Shown: positions 1 through 5,510 of the stretch, piece by piece | Position numbering within the stretch: position 1 is the stretch's first letter | Layout of the letters: the number at the start of each line of letters is the position of its first letter | NCBI GenBank assembly: GCA_027065935.1 | Contig: JAMONI010000251.1 | Span: 1-7,139, forward strand | Direction of reading: 5' to 3' | Source of the DNA: Flavobacteriales bacterium | Lineage (GTDB): Bacteria > Bacteroidota > Bacteroidia > Flavobacteriales > Flavobacteriaceae | Length of the DNA stretch: 7,139 nt | Translations under genes and position numbers: made by a program | Notes under the pieces: model-generated | What the model saw: only the letters and a program-made list of their open reading frames with translations | Told to the model about the DNA's origin: nothing | Database searches by the model: none

Positions 1-563
1 TGATCGCGATATACTTTGCCCGTTCCGGTAGCGCTAAAGGTACTGACGCCCGCGTTGGGAAGGATTTGCGAATCGTCGTAGAGACGCAAATTTCCGGTTA
101 AATTGAAGTTGTCGGCCGTTAGTCGCAGGCCGGAATTGAGCGGGTCTTTCACGCGAAAGTCGAACAGATTTCCCGCATCGTTCACCGTTACGGTATTGGC
201 ACTTACATTGATTTTTTGGGTTACGGAAACGTTACCGCTTTGGGTGATAACAAGGTTGTCGAACAAAGGCTCGGTGTCACCAATGATTTCCTGATCGACG
301 GTTCCGTTGAAATATACGTTGTAGGTTTGTGTCAAATCTCCGAAGGTGCCGTCGTTATCAAAAGTGGCACCGCCCAAATACAAATTGGCATTGTTGGATA
401 GTTGAACGTTTCCGGTGGCGGTATTGTGAAAGTCAAGATTTTTTACTACGAAACTTACGCCGTTTTGAATGACCAATTGGCCTTGGTTGGTCACTTGCGC
501 TTGAATTTGTATGCCCAAAATGAAAGATAACAGTCCGGTGATGATGAAAAAAAGTTTTTTCAT
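1..563 (-). CDS. Secreted beta-strand-rich surface protein, 3' part outside window
   Basis: An open frame runs without a stop from an ATG at 563 to the left edge, giving 187 residues of a longer protein. It begins with a clear signal peptide: MKKL, a hydrophobic core at about residues 5-19, and cleavage probably after the Ala in IQIQAQ near residue 22. The mature part is rich in Asn, Thr, Gly and Val with alternating short strands and almost no charged helices. An example is the stretch around residues 90-127, where a Q-x-I-x-G element is followed by FDNLVI and NVSV. This pattern is typical of large flavobacterial surface or adhesin-like proteins, many of which end in a type IX secretion sorting domain; that end is outside the window, so the export route is an inference. 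No enzymatic motif is visible. It has its own promoter (599-606) and follows the rpmE terminator, so it is a separate transcription unit. Confidence 0.85.
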   Translation of the reverse strand, partial: MKKLFFIITGLLSFILGIQIQAQVTNQGQLVIQNGVSFVVKNLDFHNTATGNVQLSNNANLYLGGATFDNDGTFGDLTQTYNVYFNGTVDQEIIGDTEPLFDNLVITQSGNVSVTQKINVSANTVTVNDAGNLFDFRVKDPLNSGLRLTADNFNLTGNLRLYDDSQILPNAGVSTFSATGTGKVYRD

Positions 564-598
564 GGCTTTGGTTTTATGTTTAAAAAATATCAATCATA

Positions 599-606
599 CA
601 AAGATA
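599..606 (-). promoter_or_regulatory. Bacteroidota -7 box for the surface protein gene
   Basis: The minus strand reads TATCTTTG, an exact match to the TAnnTTTG -7 element. The expected transcript start lies about 6 nt further on, giving a leader of roughly 30 nt before the ATG at 563. A TTTG at 622-625 could be the -33 element, but the 15-nt gap is shorter than usual, and this TTTG is made from the end of the T-run of the preceding terminator. No Shine-Dalgarno sequence is seen; the leader is A/T-rich. Confidence 0.7.
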
Positions 607-622
607 TAAAAAAAATGAATAC

Positions 623-643
623 AAAAAAACCGGCTGATGCCGG
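623..643 (-). terminator. Intrinsic terminator after rpmE
   Basis: On the minus strand CCGGC-ATCA-GCCGG forms a perfect 5-bp GC stem with a 4-nt loop, followed directly by seven T residues. It starts about 26 nt after the rpmE stop codon and fits the end of the rpmE (and possibly hutI-rpmE) transcript. The stem is short but GC-only and the U-tract is uninterrupted. Confidence 0.8.
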
Positions 644-669
644 GATAGAAAAAGTGCGAAAAAAACGGG

Positions 670-921
670 TTACTTTTTGAATTTTTCGTATTTCTTACGG
701 AACTTGTCGATACGCCCCGCCGTGTCCACCAATTTCATTTTTCCGGTGTAATACGGGTGTGAAGTACGTGAAATTTCCACTTTTACCAAAGGTAATTCCT
801 CACCGTCGATTTCGATGGTGTCTTTGGCTTCGGCGGTGGAATACATCAAGAAAATATCGCCGTTGGACATATCTTTAAATGCCACCAATCTGTAATTTTC
901 GGGATGAATGCCTTTTTTCAT
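670..921 (-). CDS. rpmE: 50S ribosomal protein L31, type B (zinc-free form)
   Basis: This 83-residue protein matches the L31 family: MKKGIHPENYRLVAF at the N-terminus, SRTSHPYYTG at residues 51-60, and a basic C-terminal tail. L31 sits on the large subunit and helps bridge the two ribosomal subunits. There is no cysteine, so the CxxC zinc site of type A L31 is absent; this is the C-minus (type B, RpmE2/YkgM-like) form, which is common in this phylum. The frame can be extended upstream to a TTG at 949-951, but that TTG is part of the -7 promoter box and so would not be in the transcript. The ATG at 921 also matches the family's usual start. It has its own promoter and a terminator just downstream, and it lies 54 nt after hutI, so some read-through from hutI is possible. 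Confidence 0.96.
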   Translation of the reverse strand: MKKGIHPENYRLVAFKDMSNGDIFLMYSTAEAKDTIEIDGEELPLVKVEISRTSHPYYTGKMKLVDTAGRIDKFRKKYEKFKK

Positions 922-948
922 AATGTCGCTTGTCTTGATTTCGGGGGG

Positions 949-956
949 CAAATATA
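949..956 (-). promoter_or_regulatory. Bacteroidota -7 box for rpmE
   Basis: The minus strand reads TATATTTG, an exact TAnnTTTG match, 27 nt upstream of the rpmE ATG. The transcript would begin in the following C-rich/GAAA stretch and have a leader of about 20 nt. The sequence upstream is very A/T-rich but no convincing TTTG -33 element stands at the expected distance. The box decides the rpmE start by excluding the TTG codon inside it. Confidence 0.7.
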
Positions 957-975
957 CAAAAAATAATTAAATTTA

Positions 976-2229
976 TTAAAATCCTATGGTTTTTTCTACG
1001 GGATTTGTGCCGAAATAATAGGGTAATTCGCCGTAATGTTGCAGCGGAACGGTGACGAGCAACCGTGCCGGGGCGCCTTTGCGTATTATACCGGATTGGT
1101 TTTGCAACTCCAATGCGTAAGCGGCATTTATTGTGGCGGCGTTTATGGCTTGTTCGGGTGTTAGTTTTTGCTTGATGCAAGCCAATGAGATGATAAAATT
1201 CATATTCCACGACGGTGCGGAACCGGGATTAAAATCCGTGGCAAGGGCTACGATGATATTTCGTTCTATCATTTTTTTGACGGGAGCATAAGGAATGTCG
1301 ATGAAGAAAGAACAACCCGGCAGTGCCGTGGCGATAACACCGGAATTTTCCAGCAGGCGAAAATCTTCTTCGGTCATCACTTCCAAATGATCTACGGACA
1401 GGGCTTGGTATTTTACCGCCGTCTCGATACCGCCGATGCTTGTAAATTGATTGACGTGGATCTTGGGTTTTAGTCCGTATTGCGATGCGGCATTCAGGAT
1501 TTGTTCCGTATCTCCGGCGTCAAAATATCCTTTTTCGGTAAATACATCCACATAATCGGCCAATTGTTCTTTGGCGATTTCGGGCAACATTTCACGGATG
1601 ATTATTTGCACGTAATCTTCTTTTTTTATATTTTCCGGAACGGCATGAGCGCCTAAGAAAGTGGCTTTGACCGGAATGTTTTCCGTTTCTTTCAAACGTT
1701 TGATTACGCGAAGCATTTTGAGTTCGGCTTCGGTGGAAAGGCCGTATCCCGATTTGATTTCGACGGCGCCGGTGCCGTATTGTTTGGCTAAGGCCAAGCG
1801 TTGTTTGGCACTTTCAAAGAGTTCGTCTTCGGAAGTTTGTCGCAGTTTCCGGGCGGAGTTTAAGATACCGCCGCCTTTGGCGGCTATTTGTTCGTAGCTC
1901 AACCCCCGTATTTTGTCGGTAAATTCTTCGTAGCGTGAAGCGGGAAAAACCAAGTGGGTATGCGAATCCACCCAAGCCGGCATTACCAAACGGCCCGAAG
2001 CATCGATAATTTCATCGGCTTGCACCGACGGTAATCGATCCATGTTTCCGAAGCCGGCGATGATTTCGTTGTCAACGAGCAACCAGGCGTTCTCGATGAC
2101 GGGCAACCGGTTCGTTTGTTCGCCGCGCAGCGGAGGCGGTGTTTGGCCTCTTACTTGAACCAGTTGTTTGATGTTTTTGATGAGGATTTTCACGGTGTTT
2201 ATCGGAATTTCGTTGGAATTTTTCGGCAT
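976..2229 (-). CDS. hutI: Imidazolonepropionase
   Basis: HutI hydrolyses 4-imidazolone-5-propanoate to N-formimidoyl-L-glutamate, the third step of histidine degradation, in the cytoplasm. The 417 residues are normal length for this amidohydrolase-superfamily enzyme. Visible family motifs are WVDSHTHLVF (86-95), EIKSGYGL (157-164), GAHAVP (193-198), IHVNQF (257-262), SVDHLEV (278-284) and ATDFNPGSAPS (330-340). By family knowledge the metal ligands should be H90, H92, H258 and D332, and all are present. The ATG directly abuts the stop of the DUF4159 gene (TAAATG), which suggests translational coupling. A GTG at codon 13 (2191-2193) is an alternative start that gives a more family-like N-terminus (VKILIKNIKQL). 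No hutH, hutU or hutG lies next to it here, and its neighbours upstream in the apparent operon are not hut genes. Near the C-terminus, PARLLV stands where related amidohydrolases often have an ADLV-type motif. Confidence 0.96.
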   Translation of the reverse strand: MPKNSNEIPINTVKILIKNIKQLVQVRGQTPPPLRGEQTNRLPVIENAWLLVDNEIIAGFGNMDRLPSVQADEIIDASGRLVMPAWVDSHTHLVFPASRYEEFTDKIRGLSYEQIAAKGGGILNSARKLRQTSEDELFESAKQRLALAKQYGTGAVEIKSGYGLSTEAELKMLRVIKRLKETENIPVKATFLGAHAVPENIKKEDYVQIIIREMLPEIAKEQLADYVDVFTEKGYFDAGDTEQILNAASQYGLKPKIHVNQFTSIGGIETAVKYQALSVDHLEVMTEEDFRLLENSGVIATALPGCSFFIDIPYAPVKKMIERNIIVALATDFNPGSAPSWNMNFIISLACIKQKLTPEQAINAATINAAYALELQNQSGIIRKGAPARLLVTVPLQHYGELPYYFGTNPVEKTIGF

Positions 2230-2880
2230 TTAATGTGTAAAGACGTAATACAGTATATTGATGCCCATTTTCAAGGCTTGTTCTCTTTTTTCGGGCGGGT
2301 CGTGATGTATTTCGTAGGATTCCCACCCGTCGCCCAGGTCGGTTTCGTAAGTGTAGAGTAGCACCAACCGGTCGTCGATAAATATACCGAAGGCTTGGGG
2401 ACGTTTGCCGTCGTGTTCGTGTATTTTGGGAAGCCCTTGCGGAAAGTCGAAGAAGTTGTGGAAAAGCTCGAAGTCGGCGGGGAGTTCTTTCAGTTCGATG
2501 TCGGGGAAAATTTTTCGGATTTCCTTACGGATATACGTATCCATTCCGTAATTATCATCAATGTGCAAAAATCCTCCGCTTTCCAAGTACCGGCGTAAAT
2601 TTTTCACGTCGGCTTCGTCGAAATAAACCCGTCCGTGACCGGTCATGTGAACATAAGGGTATTGAAAAATTTCGGGACTGTCGCTTTCCACTACGGCTTG
2701 GTCGGGTTCCAAAGTGAATCCCAAGGTGCGCGCATAAGCGATGAGATTGGGCAAAGAAGTCCTCCGGTTGGCATACCAATCTCCGCCGCCTTTGTATTTG
2801 AGCAAGGCTAACTGCTGAGCCGTAGCGCTAATAAAGATTAAGTAAATCGGTAACGTTAAAATAAACTTTTTTAATTGCAC
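2230..2880 (-). CDS. Exported DUF4159 domain protein
   Basis: This 216-residue protein starts at a GTG (2878-2880). A stop lies four codons upstream in the same frame and no other start codon lies between, so GTG is the only sensible choice. The first 22 or so residues form a signal peptide (MQLKK, hydrophobic core, ISATAQ), so the protein is probably periplasmic or exported. The rest fits DUF4159: KYKGGGDWYAN (28-38), YPYVHMTGHG (74-83), an LRRYLESGGFLHIDD block (95-109) and DLGDGWE (181-187). DUF4159 is generally regarded as having a class I glutamine-amidotransferase-like fold; its reaction is unknown and I see no Cys-His-Glu catalytic set. The gene overlaps the upstream 75-residue gene by 53 nt and is followed with zero spacing by hutI, so it is very likely co-transcribed with both. 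Confidence 0.88.
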   Translation of the reverse strand: MQLKKFILTLPIYLIFISATAQQLALLKYKGGGDWYANRRTSLPNLIAYARTLGFTLEPDQAVVESDSPEIFQYPYVHMTGHGRVYFDEADVKNLRRYLESGGFLHIDDNYGMDTYIRKEIRKIFPDIELKELPADFELFHNFFDFPQGLPKIHEHDGKRPQAFGIFIDDRLVLLYTYETDLGDGWESYEIHHDPPEKREQALKMGINILYYVFTH

Positions 2881-3055
2881 CCGTTTCGGTTTTTATGACA
2901 AATACTTCAAAATATTCTTCACCCCGTTTGAGCCATTCAAAGTCCACCACTTGTCCGTTCTTTTTTTCTTCATCTAAAATTCTAACGATTTGTTCCGGTT
3001 TGTATATCTTATAAGCCGTATCAAAATCCGTTCCTTTAAATTCAATTTCTTCCAT
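2828..3055 (-). CDS. Small cytoplasmic hypothetical protein, 75 residues
   Basis: A 75-residue acidic protein with no signal peptide or membrane segment. It begins MEEIEFKGTDFD and ends in a segment of predicted strands (YFEVFVIKTETGAIKKVYFNV, about residues 48-68, then TDLLNLY). I do not recognise a family. Reasons to think it real: an ATG start 12 nt after the terC-like stop on the same strand, sensible composition, and position inside a tight gene run. Against it, the 3' end overlaps the start of the DUF4159 gene by 53 nt in another frame, which is long for a bacterial overlap. Because the DUF4159 gene has no start further downstream that keeps its signal peptide, the overlap seems genuine if both genes are real. 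Confidence 0.65.
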   Translation of the reverse strand: MEEIEFKGTDFDTAYKIYKPEQIVRILDEEKKNGQVVDFEWLKRGEEYFEVFVIKTETGAIKKVYFNVTDLLNLY

Positions 3056-3067
3056 ACGCCGTTCGTT

Positions 3068-3784
3068 TTATTTTCTGATGCGCAAATTGATTAATTCGAT
3101 AATGAATGAATAGAAAAAAGCAAAATATATGTATCCTTTGGGAATTTCATAATGAAACGCTTCGGCGATGAGCAAAGTGCCTATCATAACCAGAAACGAC
3201 AATCCCAAGACTTGCAGTGTGGGGCGTTTGATGATAAAATCGCCGATGACGTTGATAAAAAGCATCATAATAAGCATGGAAATCACGACGGCAATAATCA
3301 TGATGATGATATGCTCGGTGAGTCCGATGGCCGTTAAAATACTGTCGAACGAAAAAACGATATCGAGCAAAACGATTTGAAAAATAACGGCGGAAAAGGA
3401 AACGTTGACGGGAGATTTTACCTGTTTTTCGGGATTACCCGCATGGATGACCTTTTCGTGGATTTCTTTGGTACTCTTGTAAAGCAGAAACAAACCGCCG
3501 AACAACAGAATCAAATCCCGGCCGCTTAAAGACAACTTCCAAAATTCGACAACGGGATGTGTGGATTGGATAATGTAGCTAATGCCCAACAGGAAAATAA
3601 TACGAAAAAACAAGGCCGCCGCCAAGCCCGTACGACGTGCCTTGGACTGTTGATGCGCGGGAAGTTTGGCCGTAAGAATGGAAATAAACAAAATATTGTC
3701 CACTCCCAAAACGATTTCCAACAAAGTCAAGCTTAATAAAGCTATCCAAGCTTCGGGGTGGAGAAAAATTTCGAAAATTTCCAT
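3068..3784 (-). CDS. TerC-family integral membrane protein (probable metal exporter)
   Basis: A 238-residue multi-pass membrane protein of the TerC/Alx/YkoY family. The two family signatures with membrane-embedded acidic residues are clear: LLEIVLGVDNILFISI at about residues 22-37 and LLDIVFSFDSI at about 139-149. Roughly seven hydrophobic segments cover nearly the whole length, with a basic loop (KARR) after the first signature. Characterised relatives in other bacteria export Mn2+ and some help load metal into exported enzymes; the substrate here is not proven. The frame extends upstream to a TTG at 3800-3802, but the ATG at 3784 gives the family-like start MEIFEIFLHPEAW, and the TTG falls in a probable promoter box. 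It is the first gene of the minus-strand run terC-like - hypothetical - DUF4159 - hutI. I see no yybP-ykoY-type riboswitch: only about 100 nt separate it from the divergent gene. Confidence 0.93.
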   Translation of the reverse strand: MEIFEIFLHPEAWIALLSLTLLEIVLGVDNILFISILTAKLPAHQQSKARRTGLAAALFFRIIFLLGISYIIQSTHPVVEFWKLSLSGRDLILLFGGLFLLYKSTKEIHEKVIHAGNPEKQVKSPVNVSFSAVIFQIVLLDIVFSFDSILTAIGLTEHIIIMIIAVVISMLIMMLFINVIGDFIIKRPTLQVLGLSFLVMIGTLLIAEAFHYEIPKGYIYFAFFYSFIIELINLRIRK

Positions 3785-3799
3785 GTTTTGAATTTGATG

Positions 3800-3807
3800 C
3801 AAAATAA
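3800..3807 (-). promoter_or_regulatory. Probable -7 box for the terC-like operon
   Basis: The minus strand reads TTATTTTG, one mismatch from TAnnTTTG, 15 nt upstream of the preferred terC-like ATG (3784). It lies in the divergent intergenic region opposite the promoter at 3840-3847. No clear TTTG -33 element. A leader of only about 10 nt would follow. Confidence 0.4.
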
Positions 3808-3839
3808 GGAATTTTTACCTTTAATGTGATTAAATCCGT

Positions 3840-3847
3840 TACCTTTG
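3840..3847 (+). promoter_or_regulatory. Bacteroidota -7 box for the lipoprotein gene
   Basis: TACCTTTG matches TAnnTTTG exactly and lies 38 nt before the ATG at 3886, giving a leader of roughly 30 nt. A TTTA at 3820-3823 might serve as a weak -33 element with a 16-nt gap. It is back to back with the probable terC-like promoter. Confidence 0.65.
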
Positions 3848-3885
3848 TGTAAAATTTATTTCGTTTTAAGACGTTATGTTTTAAT

Positions 3886-5421
3886 ATGAGAACGTTTATG
3901 CGCCGGTTTTTGCTTTGGTTCGGAATCTTGGCCGTTTTGCACACTTCGTGCCGTAAACGGTTCGAAACGGTTCCGTCCCACGGTGATTTTCGCACAAGTA
4001 CCGACACGGTTTTTCTCGATTCGGTGTTCACCGGTATTTCGTCGCCTACGTACGGTTTTAAGATTTACAATGTTTCCGATAAAAACATCAGCATCGACAA
4101 AATCGCACCCCTGCGCGGCAATGCCAGTTTTTACCGGCTTAACGTGGACGGCGAACCCGGAAAAATTTTTCATGATATTGTCATTCCGCCCCGTGACAGC
4201 ATATACGTGTTTGTGGAACTTACCGCCGATATTTCCCAACTCGACGATCCGGTATATGAAGAAAAACTCCTTATCCGGGACCGTTCGGTAACCGATACGG
4301 TGTTATTAACCTCCTTTGTGAAGGATGCGTATTTTTTATATCCGCAACAATATGCGGACCTAAGTCTTGACAGTATTCAAGTAGGAGAATACGCCGACGG
4401 CACACCCGTTCGCGTGCCGGGATTTCTTATTTCCAACGATACGACCTTAACGGCGGACAAACCTATCGTAATTTACGGACACCTCGGTGTTCCGCCCGGA
4501 AAAACGCTCACTATTGAAGCCGGTGCGCATTTGTATTTTCATTACAATTCGGGCATTGTCGTTTTTGAAGACGCCAGTATTCATATCAACGGTATGCCGG
4601 GCAACGAGGTGATTCTCGAAGACGACCGTATGCAGGAGGATTTTGAAAACGCTCCGGGTATGTGGAATTTTATCTGGCTCAAAAGCGGTAGTAAAAATAA
4701 TATCATTAACTATGCCGTTATCAAAAATGCCGTGGCGGGAATTATTGCACACCCGACCAACAATGCCGGCGATAAAGTCCTGACCGTCACCAATACGCAA
4801 ATTTACAACTCGGCGGCCTATAACCTCATCGCCATAGCCTCGTATGTGGAAGGTTACAATTTGGTGTTGAACAATAGCGGCAGTGCATCGCTAGCCCTCC
4901 TGCTGGGAGGACAATACGATTTCAAACACTGCACTTTTGCCAATTATTCCTCCGGAATCAGAAATCTCACTTCCGCATCGGTTTTCATTACCAACGAATA
5001 TCAAACCTACGACAATAACGGAAATCAACTAACGCTTGTGAATGATTTAACTTCGTGCCGGATTGCCAATTCCATCATATACGGAAATCGGGACATCGAA
5101 TTTTTCGTCATAAAGAATAACGGAGCGCAAATGAATTTTTTATTAAAAAACAACCTCGTCCGGTTTGAAGACACTCAAAACCAAATCGATGAAACTTACT
5201 TGGATTTTTCCAACACAACTTATTTCCTGAATAACCTCCTCAACGGCACCCCCGATTTTGAAGACCCCGCCGAAAACAAATTGCGCATCGGACTGCAAAG
5301 CGAAGCCATCGGTATCGGAGACCCTGCGGTGACGGCCACGGTTCCTTTTGATATTTCGGGAGAAGACCGCACCGCTTCGCCCGACGCCGGAGCCTACAAG
5401 CACACAAATCTGGAAGACTGA
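3886..5421 (+). CDS. Lipoprotein with Ig-like and right-handed beta-helix domains
   Basis: A 511-residue surface or periplasmic lipoprotein of unknown function. The N-terminus (MRTFMRR, hydrophobic core, LHTSC) is a lipoprotein signal with the modified cysteine at residue 22; the lipobox is loose but usual for this phylum. Residues about 35-145 look like an Ig-like beta-sandwich (FKIYNVSDKNISIDKI, then VIPPRDSIYVFVEL). From about residue 190 to 505 there are regular short strands of parallel beta-helix type: GVPPGKTLTIEAGAHLYF (201-218), NNIINYAVIKNAVAGI, CTFANYSSGI, NSIIYGN. The C-terminal DISGEDRTASPDAGAY (489-504) is a motif often seen at the end of such Bacteroidota helix proteins. Beta-helix folds often bind or cleave polysaccharide, but I see no catalytic signature. 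A second ATG at codon 5 (3898) is a possible start. The gene has its own promoter and is divergent from the terC-like operon. Confidence 0.88.
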   Translation: MRTFMRRFLLWFGILAVLHTSCRKRFETVPSHGDFRTSTDTVFLDSVFTGISSPTYGFKIYNVSDKNISIDKIAPLRGNASFYRLNVDGEPGKIFHDIVIPPRDSIYVFVELTADISQLDDPVYEEKLLIRDRSVTDTVLLTSFVKDAYFLYPQQYADLSLDSIQVGEYADGTPVRVPGFLISNDTTLTADKPIVIYGHLGVPPGKTLTIEAGAHLYFHYNSGIVVFEDASIHINGMPGNEVILEDDRMQEDFENAPGMWNFIWLKSGSKNNIINYAVIKNAVAGIIAHPTNNAGDKVLTVTNTQIYNSAAYNLIAIASYVEGYNLVLNNSGSASLALLLGGQYDFKHCTFANYSSGIRNLTSASVFITNEYQTYDNNGNQLTLVNDLTSCRIANSIIYGNRDIEFFVIKNNGAQMNFLLKNNLVRFEDTQNQIDETYLDFSNTTYFLNNLLNGTPDFEDPAENKLRIGLQSEAIGIGDPAVTATVPFDISGEDRTASPDAGAYKHTNLED

Positions 5422-5429
5422 AAGCTTTC
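5420..5429. repeat. 10-bp palindrome at the lipoprotein stop codon
   Basis: GAAAGCTTTC is perfectly self-complementary and overlaps the TGA of the lipoprotein gene. It is short and may be chance, but it sits 12 bp before the larger palindrome at 5442-5461. Confidence 0.4.
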
Positions 5430-5441
5430 CCTTCGGATGCC

Positions 5442-5461
5442 TTGAAAAGCATGCTTTTCAA
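5442..5461. promoter_or_regulatory. Perfect 20-bp palindrome upstream of pepD: operator candidate
   Basis: TTGAAAAGCATGCTTTTCAA is a perfect inverted repeat, and after one mismatch on each side the symmetry continues with GC...GC (5439-5440 and 5463-5464). Its right edge is 24 bp upstream of the pepD -7 box, so its centre is about 48 bp before the likely transcript start, a typical site for a dimeric regulator. As RNA it could fold into an 8-bp hairpin with a CAUG loop and might help end the lipoprotein transcript, but no T-run follows on either strand, so it is not a standard intrinsic terminator. Confidence 0.5.
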
Positions 5462-5485
5462 AGCTCGATAATTCCAAATTTTCAC

Positions 5486-5493
5486 TACATTTG
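5486..5493 (+). promoter_or_regulatory. Bacteroidota -7 box for pepD
   Basis: TACATTTG is an exact TAnnTTTG match, 17 nt before the ATG at 5511. The leader would be only about 11 nt. No TTTG lies at the usual -33 distance; that position falls in the sequence next to the palindrome at 5442-5461, which could mean dependence on an activator. Confidence 0.65.
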
Positions 5494-5510
5494 AGAAAAC
5501 GAATTTCAAC

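Noticed and set aside
196..216. Sigma-54-like sequence TGGCACTTACATTGAT on the plus strand
   Set aside because: It lacks the essential -12 GC pair (has GA), lies inside the surface-protein gene on the opposite strand and has no suitable gene downstream.
103..401. Two plus-strand frames of 61-63 codons
   Set aside because: They are antisense to the signal-peptide-bearing minus-strand gene, which has a proper promoter and a family-like composition.
3785..3885. Search for a manganese (yybP-ykoY) riboswitch upstream of the terC-like gene
   Set aside because: The intergenic region is too short and A/T-rich, with no recognisable conserved loops or stems of that class.
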